A stretch of 64,000 nt of DNA from positions 434,001 to 498,000 of the forward strand of contig NZ_KB899210.1 of assembly GCF_000378085.1 (NCBI RefSeq), written 5' to 3'. Of this stretch, positions 9,593 to 18,622 are shown piece by piece. A program made the translations under genes and the position numbers. A model generated the notes under the pieces. It saw only the letters and a list, made by a program, of their open reading frames with translations. It was not told the origin of the DNA and searched no databases. The stretch's first letter is position 1; each line of letters begins with the position of its first letter. Source of the stretch: Hoylesella loescheii DSM 19665 = JCM 12249 = ATCC 15930. Lineage in GTDB: Bacteria; Bacteroidota; Bacteroidia; Bacteroidales; Bacteroidaceae.

Positions 9593-9622
9593 CAAAGTTA
9601 CGACTTTTCCACCATAATCCCA
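9593..9622 (-). promoter_or_regulatory. Promoter abutting the HU/SPOR start codon
   Basis: On the minus strand TTG (9622-9620) and TAACTTTG (9600-9593) are about 20 bp apart. The expected transcription start is within a few bases of the GTG at 9587, implying a leaderless or nearly leaderless mRNA. Confidence 0.55.
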
Positions 9623-9623
9623 A

Positions 9624-10556
9624 CCCACGACGTTATATTTTGAATAATATTTTACTAATATATAATGATAATTTAACTCTGTTATCACCAAAAAGATGTA
9701 AATGTTTTTCGGTAAGCTTTACGCAAGCCATGAATAAGTGGTTATCACGCTTACACGAAACAAAGTCAGAATGTTGTACGCTCAAATAGAAGTATACCTT
9801 TGATTGAAACAGAATCGACCAATGGAACTTGGTAACAAAGAGGTGAATTTAACGGATAAATTCATAAATACAAGCTATTTCAGCGCAATATCTTTTAGTC
9901 AATTGAAAGATTAATTGCATGCAAACACAAATCTCTTTAAAATCACCGATGTAGCTATTCACACGTATTATCCTGTTCATTAGCACTACTAATTACCATT
10001 ATTTATTGCTTCTCGAATAACATATACCACCTGTTAATTTGTGAATATTTATTACTTACATTAAGAAGTCGAATTGACAAGAATATGAAAACACACCAAT
10101 TAAGTTGCTCTAATGCTCAATAAAGACTTAACAGCGAACCAAATATGGAGTAAAATCAAGCACAATTTCTTCCTTTATACCTACTATCCCACGACAAAAG
10201 AACCGTGTTGAAGACGCACTTTTAATGTTAATGAAAAACGCCCGACAAACTAACAGTGTCATACAAAAAGCTTGTAGCGTGACTACAAGCAAGCTGTAGT
10301 GACACTACAAACAAGTTGTAGTCACACTACAAACGACTTGTAGCGCCAGTACAAACGACTTGTAGGGGCACTACAAAGGGCTGTGTACGCAAGCGGACAC
10401 TAGAGAATGGGTTACAATTATGCGAAAACCAGCAATCGATAGAATAACAGACGCGAAGTTACTAGGCTATTTGCACAACGAGAAATCCTTACACATCTAA
10501 GTCTGTAACAGAGAACCTGTGCCCTGCATCAATAAAGATATTGTTGCAAACACTTG
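9624..10556. other. Long intergenic region, 930 bp
   Basis: AT-rich spacer between two minus-strand genes. I find no convincing small gene or RNA gene. Its notable content is the TTGTAG palindrome array at 10272-10376. Confidence 0.7.
10272..10376. repeat. Array A: five 17-bp TTGTAG/CTACAA palindromes, 22-bp period
   Basis: Units start at 10272, 10294, 10316, 10338 and 10360. Each is a 6-bp TTGTAG-like arm, 5 variable bases and a CTACAA-like arm, followed by a 5-bp linker (such as acaag, acgac). A degenerate half unit precedes it (10250-10266). The same family recurs at 60571-60687. The array lies beyond the 3' end of the kdsA-kdsD-phospholipase operon. Confidence 0.9.
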
Positions 10557-11828
10557 TTATAGCCAAGGCGACAACAGGTGAGCAAACCAGCCAACGAACT
10601 TCTGCCAAGGGGTTCTAAACTTGTTCCATGACTCGGGTGTCAGCTTAAAACAGTCGGCTTTATCCTTGTCAAACAAGTCAGACAACTGTTGCGTAGTTTC
10701 CTTATCTATAATAACGGCATTATCTTCGTAATCGAAACGCAGGCTGCGAGCATTAAGATTGGCACTGCCCACAGTGCAAAATTTGCCGTCTACCATAATT
10801 ACCTTGGTGTGATGGAAGCCTGGCTCGTACATCCAGACTGTCACACCACGCTTCATTAGCTTATGAACATTGTAGAAAACACAATCGGGTGTTAAAGGTA
10901 TGTCGCTATGGGTTGATACCATTATTTCTACCTTTACCCCACGTTTAACAGCATTTCTCAAGGCCTTCTTCAAAGCTCTGTTCAACGTTAGGTATGGGTT
11001 GATAAGCTTAATGCTGTCCCGACTATCGTTGATGGCTTTGGTATAGAAGCTGCGGATAATCTTATTTGATGTTCGCGGTTCACGGTTTAAGATGCCCACC
11101 ATTTTCTTTCCTGCCGTTTGGCAAGTGTCGGGCTTAAGGTTATCAAAGTATCCCAACTTGTCGTTTCCTCTGTAATATTCCGCTCCATACACGTTTTGTT
11201 TAGCCACCTTATTCCACATTTTAAGGAAGATAGCCTGCAAAGTGTTCACCTCCTGACCTTCTATCCGGCAGTGCATATCACGCCAACTGCCAACCACTTC
11301 AGTGCCTTTAATGTAATAGTCGGCCACATTCATACCGCCAGTATAGGCCACATTACCATCGATGACAACTATCTTACGGTGGTCGCGATGAAAAACGTGG
11401 TTTACCCAAGGAAACTGAACGGGGTCGAACTCGAAGATTTCAATACCTCTTTCGCGCAAGGTTCGCAGGTGGTTTTTCTTCAATGGACGGTTGTTCGAAT
11501 CGTTTCCAAATCCGTCGAACAAGGCGCGTACTTTCACACCTTCGTTCGCTTTTTCTACAAGTAGTTCGAAAAGTCGATCGGCAATGGAGTCGTTTCGAAA
11601 GTTGAAGTATTCTAAGTGCACGCTGTGTTGTGCCCTCGAAATGGCCGAAAACATGTCGTCGAACTTCTCTTGACCCGTGGTGAGCAGCACCACCGAGTTG
11701 TTATGGGAGAACTTAACACCCTCATCGCGCATCTGTTGCACGATAAGCGAGTCGCTACCTTGCGAAAAAGCCGTCAGCGGTATAAGGAGCGATATGAGGA
11801 ACGAGCGTATTCTCGATGGTTCAATCAT
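10557..11828 (-). CDS. Cardiolipin synthase-like phospholipase D
   Basis: Two HKD catalytic motifs are present: HRDHRKIVVIDG (~residue 150) and HHTKVIMVDG (~340), the arrangement of Cls/PLD transphosphatidylases that join two phosphatidylglycerols. An N-terminal hydrophobic stretch (about residues 8-22, ending AFSQG) reads as a signal peptide or anchor, placing the catalytic part in the periplasm; the usual two N-terminal helices of ClsA are absent. 423 residues. It is 24 bp downstream of kdsD, suggesting co-expression of envelope-lipid genes. Another PLD-type activity cannot be excluded. Confidence 0.85.
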   Translation of the reverse strand: MIEPSRIRSFLISLLIPLTAFSQGSDSLIVQQMRDEGVKFSHNNSVVLLTTGQEKFDDMFSAISRAQHSVHLEYFNFRNDSIADRLFELLVEKANEGVKVRALFDGFGNDSNNRPLKKNHLRTLRERGIEIFEFDPVQFPWVNHVFHRDHRKIVVIDGNVAYTGGMNVADYYIKGTEVVGSWRDMHCRIEGQEVNTLQAIFLKMWNKVAKQNVYGAEYYRGNDKLGYFDNLKPDTCQTAGKKMVGILNREPRTSNKIIRSFYTKAINDSRDSIKLINPYLTLNRALKKALRNAVKRGVKVEIMVSTHSDIPLTPDCVFYNVHKLMKRGVTVWMYEPGFHHTKVIMVDGKFCTVGSANLNARSLRFDYEDNAVIIDKETTQQLSDLFDKDKADCFKLTPESWNKFRTPWQKFVGWFAHLLSPWL

Positions 11829-11852
11829 AATTCTTAAAGTGTTGCAGAGACC

Positions 11853-12839
11853 TTACAGCATACAGCGGTAATGGTCTACAATGCCTACTAGCCTTGCGTC
11901 TTCGTCCGCCACAAGCACCGTGTGGATTTTGTATTTTTGCATGATTTGTTGAATGTCGGCAATTTTTGTAGTTGGCGACACTATCTTGGGGTTGGTGGTC
12001 ATGATGTCGTTTACAGTCTTGTTAAAGAACTCCGCCTGCCACTTCTCCATGGCCCTACGAATGTCGCCATCAGTAATCAGGCCCACAATCTTACCGTCTT
12101 CTACCGACACACCAAGCCCTAGCTTGCCTTTACTTACGTGGATGATGGCGTCGCCAAGATGCATTTGACGTGGGATAACGGGCAAATCGTCAACCCGCAT
12201 CACGTCGGCAGCTGTAGTAAGGAGTCGTTTACCGAGTTCACCACCAGGATGAAATCGGGCGAAGTCTGTGGGTTTGAAGTTACGCACCTGCATCAAGGCC
12301 ACTGCTAAGGCATCTCCCATGGCCAATGCGGCTGTGGTGCTGCTTGTCGGAGCCAAGTTCAAGGGGCACGCTTCCTTGTCCACTTTCACCGTAATATGGG
12401 CAACACTATATTTAGCTAACAACGAATTGGGGTTGCGACTCATGCCAATGAGTGGCACACCACGATGCAAGATTGCGGGAATAAAACGTAATAGCTCGTC
12501 GGTTTGTCCCGAATTACTAAGTGCCAGCACCACATCGTCGGCCGTCATCACACCTAAATCACCGTGATATACGTCTAGAGGATTGATAAAAAAGGCGGGA
12601 GTGCCTGTGCTAGAAAGCGTTGCTGCAATCTTTGCACCAATGTTTCCGCTCTTTCCTACACCCGTAACAATCACTTTGCCCTTACAATTGAACATCATTT
12701 CCACAGCTTTATCGAAGTGATGATCTAGTTGCGGGATGAGATCGAGCAGCGATTGCGCTTCGTCTTTCAGGCATTGCGAGGCGTATGCCCTCACGTTTTT
12801 GAGCCTGTTTTCTATCGTATCTGTTGCCAATGTTGACAT
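11853..12839 (-). CDS. kdsD: Arabinose-5-phosphate isomerase (KpsF/GutQ family)
   Basis: Interconverts ribulose-5-phosphate and arabinose-5-phosphate, the first step of Kdo synthesis for LPS. An SIS domain (VTGVGKSGNIGAKIAATLSS, NPLDVYHGDLG) occupies residues ~30-180 and a pair of CBS domains fills the C-terminal ~120 residues (DVMRVDDLP; DIMTTNPKIVS). 328 residues is standard. It is 41 bp downstream of kdsA, whose product uses arabinose-5-phosphate, supporting the Kdo role. Confidence 0.93.
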   Translation of the reverse strand: MSTLATDTIENRLKNVRAYASQCLKDEAQSLLDLIPQLDHHFDKAVEMMFNCKGKVIVTGVGKSGNIGAKIAATLSSTGTPAFFINPLDVYHGDLGVMTADDVVLALSNSGQTDELLRFIPAILHRGVPLIGMSRNPNSLLAKYSVAHITVKVDKEACPLNLAPTSSTTAALAMGDALAVALMQVRNFKPTDFARFHPGGELGKRLLTTAADVMRVDDLPVIPRQMHLGDAIIHVSKGKLGLGVSVEDGKIVGLITDGDIRRAMEKWQAEFFNKTVNDIMTTNPKIVSPTTKIADIQQIMQKYKIHTVLVADEDARLVGIVDHYRCML

Positions 12840-12880
12840 AAGTGTTTATTCTCCGTGTATGTTCTCGTGTTGCGTACTTA

Positions 12881-13633
12881 TTATAATAGGTTTGCTATCA
12901 GGCCTTCAAGCTTGTCTAGTTCAAGCATATTGGGGCCATCGCTCAATCCTTTGTCAGGGTTAGGGTGTACTTCAAAGAAGTAGCCCGTTGCGCCGAAAGC
13001 CTTTGCGGCAAGAGCCATTGCGGGCACAAATCGGCGGTCGCCACCTGTCTTTCCACCCATAGCGCCAGGTCGTTGCACACTATGTGTACAATCCATGATA
13101 ACCGTTGGCACAATCTCTTTCATGTCGGGAATGTTTCGGAAGTCAACAACGAGGTTGTTATAGCCGAAAGTATTGCCTCGCTCGGTAAGCCAAACCTCAG
13201 TCGCGCCAGCCTCTTTAGCCTTCTCTACAGGGTATTTCATATCGGGGCCACTCAGAAATTGGGCTTTCTTTATATTCACTATCTTGCCTGTTTTGGCTGC
13301 TGCAACCAGCAAATCGGTCTGCCTACACAAGAAAGCAGGTATTTGCAATACGTCTACAACCTGTCCTACAGCCTCGGCCTGATGGCTTTCGTGAATATCA
13401 GTAAGCAATTTTAATCCGTATTTCGACTTTACATTGGCCAACATTTCAAGTCCTCGTTCAAGTCCAGGTCCACGAAAAGAACTGATAGACGTGCGGTTTG
13501 CCTTGTCGAAAGAGGCCTTAAAAATGATGTCCACTTTCAACTTTTGGTTTATCTCCACCAGCTTTTCGGCAACCGTGTACAACAGTTCTTGGCTTTCGAT
13601 GACACATGGCCCAGCGATAAATGTTGTTTTCAT
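12881..13633 (-). CDS. kdsA: Kdo-8-phosphate synthase (metal-dependent class)
   Basis: Condenses phosphoenolpyruvate with arabinose-5-phosphate. Motifs: FIAGPCVIES near the N-terminus, FKASFDKANRTS, LLTDIHESHQA, DCTHSVQRPG and EVHPNPDKGLSDGPNML. The Cys in GPCVIES is the metal ligand of the metal-dependent class, where the E. coli enzyme has Asn. 250 residues is slightly short for the family. A TACCTTTG -7 box lies at 13737-13730; I see no clear -33 element for it. Confidence 0.94.
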   Translation of the reverse strand: MKTTFIAGPCVIESQELLYTVAEKLVEINQKLKVDIIFKASFDKANRTSISSFRGPGLERGLEMLANVKSKYGLKLLTDIHESHQAEAVGQVVDVLQIPAFLCRQTDLLVAAAKTGKIVNIKKAQFLSGPDMKYPVEKAKEAGATEVWLTERGNTFGYNNLVVDFRNIPDMKEIVPTVIMDCTHSVQRPGAMGGKTGGDRRFVPAMALAAKAFGATGYFFEVHPNPDKGLSDGPNMLELDKLEGLIANLL

Positions 13634-14010
13634 ATTTTGTCCAATGAATGTGCTTTTACCCGTGCAACCACGTTCTTGCCGTGGAGAATGCGTCGCGGGC
13701 TTGACTGTTTGTTATGTTTATTGTACACGCAAAGGTACAATAAAAAAAGTATTATGCAGGCCTTTATGTCCACTTTTTGAGTAAAAGACCGAACAAAGAA
13801 CATCGAAATGTACGATAACGAAGCCTAATATCCCCCACTCTTCACTAGCATTGACAGACGAAAGGCTTGCTTTCCTGCGTGCAAAGAGATAGCATTGGAA
13901 ACTTAATCAACAAGGATGGCCAAAATACTTGTTTATATGACAATGCCCCTACTCAATTCTTGCGAAGAGGCCTTTTATTGTTAAAATGTGTATAAAACAA
14001 AGCTTATTGT
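13634..14010. other. Intergenic region with divergent promoters
   Basis: Between kdsA (minus) and the SRP RNA (plus). Apart from the kdsA -7-like box at 13737-13730 I see no gene or repeat here. Confidence 0.6.
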
Positions 14011-14040
14011 TTTGTCTTTAACAGAAAAGTATTACCTTTG
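14011..14040 (+). promoter_or_regulatory. Promoter of the SRP RNA-tRNA-Thr unit
   Basis: TTTG at 14011-14014, 18 bp, then TACCTTTG at 14033-14040, a close match to the Bacteroidetes consensus. Expected transcription start is about 14046. Confidence 0.75.
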
Positions 14041-14046
14041 CACCGC

Positions 14047-14150
14047 AAAACGGGTAAGTCTTGCACGGCCAGCTCCCTTCGAAACCCTCCAGGACGGGAA
14101 CGTAGCAAAGGTAGTTGGTTGTAGCGGCGCGATGTAAGTAGCTTACCCAC
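14047..14150 (+). ncRNA. ffs: Signal recognition particle RNA (small 4.5S type)
   Basis: A ~100-nt RNA that pairs with the Ffh protein for co-translational membrane targeting. The domain IV signature is clear at 14091-14106: AGG, ACG, tetraloop GGAA, CGT, AGCA, which matches the E. coli AGG-UCC-GGAA-GGA-AGCA pattern with compensated stem bases. The ends pair: GGGTAAG (14052-14058) with CTTACCC (14142-14148), and CTTGCA (14060-14065) with TGTAAG (14133-14138) through one G-U. It has its own promoter and no hairpin terminator before the tRNA, which starts a few bases later. Exact ends are estimated. Confidence 0.82.
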
Positions 14151-14153
14151 CCT

Positions 14154-14227
14154 GCCTCTTTAGCTCAGCTGGTCAGAGCGCATGATTTGTAATCTTGAGG
14201 TCGTTGGTTCGAATCCGACAAGAGGCT
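14154..14227 (+). tRNA. tRNA-Thr (anticodon UGU)
   Basis: Acceptor GCCTCTT pairs with AAGAGGC, discriminator T as expected for Thr, D-loop TAGCTCAGCTGGTCAGAGC, anticodon loop TTTGTAA with TGT at 14188-14190, and T-arm GTTCGAATC. The anticodon stem has one T-T mismatch. CCA is not encoded. It lies about 4 bp after the SRP RNA, so it is probably released from a shared transcript by RNase P. Confidence 0.96.
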
Positions 14228-14233
14228 CAATGA

Positions 14234-14265
14234 AGAAGTGTCGTTATCGACACTTCTTTTTTTTT
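14234..14265 (+). terminator. Terminator of the SRP RNA-tRNA unit
   Basis: AGAAGTGTCG, loop TTAT, CGACACTTCT: a 10-bp perfect stem followed by eight more T, seven bases after the tRNA. Confidence 0.93.
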
Positions 14266-14410
14266 GCACTAACATTTCCCAAAGCGCAGAGATACGGACA
14301 GCAATCTTGCTTTTTCCGACTACTCGTTCAAATATACAAATATACACCTCAAAAACTTTTGTTTACATTAAAGTTGTTTTTGCGCTCTAATTTGATTTTG
14401 GCCGCAAGGC

Positions 14411-15011
14411 ATTTTTTTACGCGAGTTCGTGATAAAGCACTACCGATATGCCTTCTGTCGCTTGGCGTTAGTTGGAAAGATAGCCATTTCTTTGCCTGTC
14501 CAATCTTGTTCAGGGGGCATGGCTTCTTATCCCCAACTCGCCAATTAGCCATTTCGTCGTTCGCATTTTCATCGTTCCAGAAATGTGTCTTATAAGCCCC
14601 GATGATGCATTATTACATTAACAGCCGTGTTAAACATGCTTTGGACGGCTGTTCCATGTTATCTGGAATGCTGTTCCAGTTGAATTGGAACCCTATTCCA
14701 ACTTAGCTGGAACAGGAGTCCAACTTAGCTGTAACAAGGCGAGAGCTGAAAAAACTCACTACACGAGCTTATCGGGTGAGGAGTGAAAGATGACGTTTAA
14801 AGGCAGGAAGGGTGAATTGGTGTCGGTGATAGGCTGTGGAATAAACCGCCTAGATGGTGCCAAGCTAGTATCAAACGTTACGTGAATTCGGGATAAGATA
14901 CGATGTTTTCTTGAGCAAGATTAGATAGAAAACGAATAGCAGTCTCGCCAACTAGCGCTATGAGACGGTTGACATAGCAAACATCTCTTATCTAGAACTC
15001 GCGTAATTTTT
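14411..15011 (+). repeat. ~600-bp inverted-repeat-bounded element, copy 1
   Basis: A non-coding repeat whose ends are inverted copies of one another. TTACGCGAGTTC (14417-14428) matches GAACTCGCGTAA (14995-15006) perfectly, and imperfect inverted similarity continues inward for roughly 100 bp, through CGTTAGTTGGAAAGATAGCC on the left against the reverse complement of CTCGCCAACTAGCG on the right and a shared CTTATCCC. The centre carries the four-unit TTCCA array. A second copy in opposite orientation lies at 49373-49915. No protein of useful length is encoded. It resembles a MITE or a large folded intergenic element; no duplicated target site is evident. Confidence 0.8.
14652..14734. repeat. 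Array C1: four 17-bp TTCCA/TGGAA palindromes, 22-bp period
   Basis: Units start at 14652, 14674, 14696 and 14718, each TTCCA, 7 bases, TGGAA, with 5-bp linkers; the fourth is degenerate (GTCCA...TGTAA). It forms the centre of the 14411-15011 element. Confidence 0.9.
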
Positions 15012-15060
15012 GTTAGAATGACGGGGGAAGGTTGTCTCAAACCCTGCCAATAAACGAAAA

Positions 15061-15090
15061 CGGGTTAGACCAAAACGCTGGTCTAACCCG
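15061..15090 (-). terminator. Terminator of proS
   Basis: An 11-bp perfect stem CGGGTTAGACC/GGTCTAACCCG with an 8-base loop; on the minus strand it is followed by TTTTCGTTT. It lies about 80 bp after the proS stop. Confidence 0.85.
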
Positions 15091-15170
15091 AATAAATGCT
15101 CAATATTCTGTTCGTTAATGTGGTGTTTGCACGATTTGGAAAACCAAATGAGGATTCCAAACACACATTT

Positions 15171-16652
15171 TTAATAGCTACGTGCTATGATAACACGGTG
15201 CTTAGCAGGTTTTCCGCTCACCATGTCAACGCCTTCAGTCTGTTCGAAACCGAAGGGAACGCACCTAATTGTAGCTTGTGTTTCTTCCTTAATGCGTGCT
15301 TCCGTTTCTTCTGTTCCATCCCAATGGCATAGGAAGAAACCACCATCTTTAACGCGCTGCTTAAACTCTTCGTAGTCGTTACATTCGTAAATGTGGGTGT
15401 CACGATAGTCTAATGCCTTCTTGTATATGTTGTTCTGCATATCGTCGAGAACTGAAACAATGTGTTCGGCCAAGCCCTCGAAACCGATAGTTTCTTTCTC
15501 CAAGGTGTCACGACGCATAATTTCTACCGTGTTATTTTCTAGATCGCGTCCACCCATAACAATACGAACAGGGATGCCTTTTAGCTCATAATCGGCATAT
15601 TTAAAGCCAGGACGCTTGTTGTCCGAATCGTCGTATTTCACCGTTACACCTACTTTGCGCAGCTGTTCGATAACCGGCTGCAACTTATCGGCAATGGCTT
15701 TCATCTGTTCGTCGCCCTTACCAATAGGAATAACAACCACTTGTATGGGAGCAAGTCTTGGCGGAAGCACCAAACCATTATCGTCCGAGTGAGTCATTAT
15801 CAATGCTCCAATAAGTCTAGTGCTTACTCCCCAGCTCGTTGCCCAAACATATTCGGGTTTGTTTTCTTTGTTGAGGAAAGTCACATCGAACGATTTAGCG
15901 AAGTTTTGACCAAGGAAATGGCTCGTACCGCTTTGCAAAGCTTTTCCATCTTGCATCATAGCCTCGATGGTATAGGTTTCTAATGCACCGGCAAAGCGTT
16001 CGGTTTCGCTCTTAACACCGCAGACAACGGGTACAGCCATCCATTCTTGGGCAAACTTAGCATATACGTCTAGCATCTTTTTTGCTTCTTCTTCGGCCTC
16101 TTCACGAGTGGCATGGGCCGTGTGTCCCTCTTGCCAGAGGAACTCGGAAGTGCGGAGGAAGGGACGCGTACGCATCTCCCAACGCATAACATTGCACCAT
16201 TGGTTGCACATCAAGGGCAAGTCGCGCCATGATTGTATCCAGTTTTTATACGTGTTCCAGATGATTGTCTCGGATGTGGGACGTATGATAAGCTCTTCTT
16301 CGAGTTTTGCCGAAGGGTCTACTTCAACGCTGTTTCCATCTTCGGAAGAACGAAGTCGGTAGTGTGTAACTACGGCGCATTCTTTGGCAAAGCCTTTTAC
16401 ATGTTCGGCTTCACGCGAGAAGAACGACTTTGGAATCAAGAGTGGGAAGTAGGCGTTTTGTGCTCCCGTCTCCTTAAACATACGGTCAAGCTGTTGTTGC
16501 ATCTTTTCCCAGATGGCATAACCATAGGGTTTGATAACCATACATCCTCTCACGGCGGACTGTTCCGCCAAGTCGGCTTTCACAACCAAGTCGTTAAACC
16601 ACTGACTATAATTGTCGGCACGCTTGGTTAAATCTTTTAATTCTATTGCCAT
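15171..16652 (-). CDS. proS: Prolyl-tRNA synthetase (archaeal/eukaryotic type)
   Basis: Charges tRNA-Pro. The 493-residue length, the absence of the bacterial editing insertion and the C-terminal ...RSY end mark the archaeal-type ProRS typical of Bacteroidetes. Class II motifs: [16 protein letters not shown], then [20 protein letters not shown] with HTAH (motif 2), and [19 protein letters not shown] (motif 3). It has its own promoter and terminator, so it appears monocistronic. Confidence 0.96.
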   Translation of the reverse strand: MAIELKDLTKRADNYSQWFNDLVVKADLAEQSAVRGCMVIKPYGYAIWEKMQQQLDRMFKETGAQNAYFPLLIPKSFFSREAEHVKGFAKECAVVTHYRLRSSEDGNSVEVDPSAKLEEELIIRPTSETIIWNTYKNWIQSWRDLPLMCNQWCNVMRWEMRTRPFLRTSEFLWQEGHTAHATREEAEEEAKKMLDVYAKFAQEWMAVPVVCGVKSETERFAGALETYTIEAMMQDGKALQSGTSHFLGQNFAKSFDVTFLNKENKPEYVWATSWGVSTRLIGALIMTHSDDNGLVLPPRLAPIQVVVIPIGKGDEQMKAIADKLQPVIEQLRKVGVTVKYDDSDNKRPGFKYADYELKGIPVRIVMGGRDLENNTVEIMRRDTLEKETIGFEGLAEHIVSVLDDMQNNIYKKALDYRDTHIYECNDYEEFKQRVKDGGFFLCHWDGTEETEARIKEETQATIRCVPFGFEQTEGVDMVSGKPAKHRVIIARSY

Positions 16653-16682
16653 TTATCTTTTGTGTTGTTTCTTTTCAGCCTA

Positions 16683-16713
16683 CAAAGTTACGTTAAAATG
16701 CTTAAAGCGCAAA
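16683..16713 (-). promoter_or_regulatory. Promoter of proS
   Basis: On the minus strand TTTG (16713-16710), 19 bp, TAACTTTG (16690-16683): an almost ideal Bacteroidetes promoter, with about 25 nt of leader before the ATG. Confidence 0.8.
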
Positions 16714-16772
16714 ATGTATGGGCAAAGTTTAGGGCGATGCCACATAACAGCCTCCATACGGTTTGTTATCCT

Positions 16773-17978
16773 TTAGTTATTGCCATGTTTCCAAATGCTC
16801 ATTATCTTGCGCCATAAGATGGTGAAGTTGATGCCCGTAACAAGGAGAAACAGTGCCAAGCCAATGCCCAATGTGGGTGCTACACCCGTTGACGTAAGAT
16901 CGGGAAAGAGGGTTTCCACAATATCTATATAGTAGCTTCGCATCATAAGTAGAAGCAAGAAGCTAACAACAAGCACGGCCAAGTTGAGCACAAGGGTGAG
17001 AATCTGGTAAGGCAAGACCACTCGCGAAGGACTATAACCAAGAAGCAAGAGGTTTTGCAACTTGGTGGTATTCTTCTGTACTAACAGATAGATGCTAAGC
17101 AACAGCACATAAAAGCTTAGTGCAGAAATAACGATACCTACACCCATCACCATTGTTACCATGAGTTTGAGGAAATAAGTGGTTTTCTCTGCATCGAGAT
17201 TTTTATCTTCCAGCTCGTAATGATGATCATCGAGATATGTTGCGATACGTTCATCTGCAGGGTTGGTAACATCCATTATGAGTCGCGAGGGAAGCATTTC
17301 GCTTTCTGGCGAGAAGTGACTGTTGCTCCACGTCATGAATGATTGGGGCACAAGAATGGTGTTGAGTTTCGACGAAAAACCGATGACCTTTCCCTTAAAA
17401 TACCCTTGACCGCCTTTGCCTTGCACTTGAATGTGGAGGTCGATCATGCCAACGAGGCCTTCGCTTATCTTGGGTAACGAGCGATTTTGGGCGAAACCAA
17501 AGTTGTACATGGTGATATAGCTTCGCGGGAGGATAACGGGCACAACACTATCGCCTTGCGTATAGTGCCAATTGGCTAGCGAAACGTCTACGAAACGATC
17601 GGGTACACTTTCGAAAAACAGCTCGGAATTGAGAATCTTCATGCCATTTACACCCATCGTAGCTTCTGCTTTATAAGCCGTAGAGGTGAATTGGCCAAGC
17701 CCTTTAACGAATGGTTGGGCTTGAAGGGCGGATATTTCATCTTTCGAGAAGCCTGAATGTTGCTGCTGTCCCAAGGCGTTAGCCACGCCAATTTTCTTGC
17801 TCACCACAAGATAGTCTGCCTTTAAGAAGCTGTCATTGGCCGTAAATATGGGCAAGATATCACAATATAGCTGGTAGCCAAGCAGAACAATGGTCATACC
17901 AAAAAGGTTGGCGAAGAAGAAACCAACGAACTGCGGCCAGCTGATATGTTGACGTAGTAATTTCCAAACCAGTTTCAT
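16773..17978 (-). CDS. ABC transporter permease, FtsX/MacB-like
   Basis: 401 residues with the MacB/FtsX layout: one N-terminal transmembrane helix (about 17-40), a large periplasmic domain (~45-260), then three C-terminal helices beginning MVMGVGIVISALSFYVLLL. Such permeases often do not carry solutes but drive lipoprotein or envelope remodelling. The start overlaps the stop of the ATPase gene by 4 bp (ATGA). The neighbouring DUF4836 lipoprotein may be a partner. Substrate unknown. Confidence 0.8.
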   Translation of the reverse strand: MKLVWKLLRQHISWPQFVGFFFANLFGMTIVLLGYQLYCDILPIFTANDSFLKADYLVVSKKIGVANALGQQQHSGFSKDEISALQAQPFVKGLGQFTSTAYKAEATMGVNGMKILNSELFFESVPDRFVDVSLANWHYTQGDSVVPVILPRSYITMYNFGFAQNRSLPKISEGLVGMIDLHIQVQGKGGQGYFKGKVIGFSSKLNTILVPQSFMTWSNSHFSPESEMLPSRLIMDVTNPADERIATYLDDHHYELEDKNLDAEKTTYFLKLMVTMVMGVGIVISALSFYVLLLSIYLLVQKNTTKLQNLLLLGYSPSRVVLPYQILTLVLNLAVLVVSFLLLLMMRSYYIDIVETLFPDLTSTGVAPTLGIGLALFLLVTGINFTILWRKIMSIWKHGNN

Positions 17979-18622
17979 AGCTTCAGAATTTTATCGTATT
18001 GCAAACTAGGATGCTTGCCAATGCTTGTTACAATTAGTGCCGCCCCTTGCGATTTAGCTTCGTTTGCCATCAATTCGCCAAGTGTGTCGGCATTAAAATC
18101 ATCAAGATGACTAATGGGTTCATCGGCTAAAAGGAAGTCGAAAGGCTGCACAAGGGCACGAAGTGTTGCCACACGCTGCTGCTGTCCGAAAGACATCTGC
18201 CCCACCCTAGTATTTATTTTATCGGCTATTCCTAGTTGTTCGAACCACTGGCGTATTTCGGCTTCAGTCTTAAAGTGGGTAAGCTGGTTTTTCAGCATCA
18301 CATTTTCCAAGGCCGTGAGTTCGGGAAACAAACGTAATTCTTGGAACAACTGGCTTACGTTTCGTTGACGAACATTCACCCAATCGGTTGTGGAGAGTAG
18401 GCAAATGTCTGTTTCGTCGAACTTCACCATACCTTCGTAGTCCTGCCGATACCCCATAATATAACTGCAAAAGGTACTTTTTCCACGACCGCTTTCGGCT
18501 TCCACTAGGTAGAACTTGCCTTTTTCGAACGTGAGGTTAGGCTGTTGCCACACTTCCGAATGTAAGTTGCCTCGCTGTAGAAATACATGTGGTGTAACTT
18601 GATCAAAGCTAATGTTGTTCAT
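17975..18622 (-). CDS. ABC transporter ATPase with divergent motifs
   Basis: 215 residues, partner of the overlapping permease. The motifs are recognisable but altered: Walker A reads AESGRGKST (first Gly replaced by Ala), the signature is MSFGQQQRVATLRAL, Walker B is FLLADEPISHLD, and the region of the switch His reads VTSIGKHPS with Ser at the usual His position. It overlaps the upstream DUF4836 gene by one base. It may be a slow or regulatory ATPase; activity is uncertain. Confidence 0.8.
   Translation of the reverse strand: MNNISFDQVTPHVFLQRGNLHSEVWQQPNLTFEKGKFYLVEAESGRGKSTFCSYIMGYRQDYEGMVKFDETDICLLSTTDWVNVRQRNVSQLFQELRLFPELTALENVMLKNQLTHFKTEAEIRQWFEQLGIADKINTRVGQMSFGQQQRVATLRALVQPFDFLLADEPISHLDDFNADTLGELMANEAKSQGAALIVTSIGKHPSLQYDKILKL

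Noticed and set aside
10272..10376. Possible CRISPR array
   Set aside because: Repeated units are palindromes with 5-bp linkers, far shorter than spacers, and no cas gene is in the window.
14182..14595. Open frame of 137 codons on the plus strand
   Set aside because: It begins inside tRNA-Thr, crosses the terminator and runs into the repeat element; composition is not protein-like.
14411..15011. Insertion sequence
   Set aside because: No transposase ORF; at most a non-autonomous relative.
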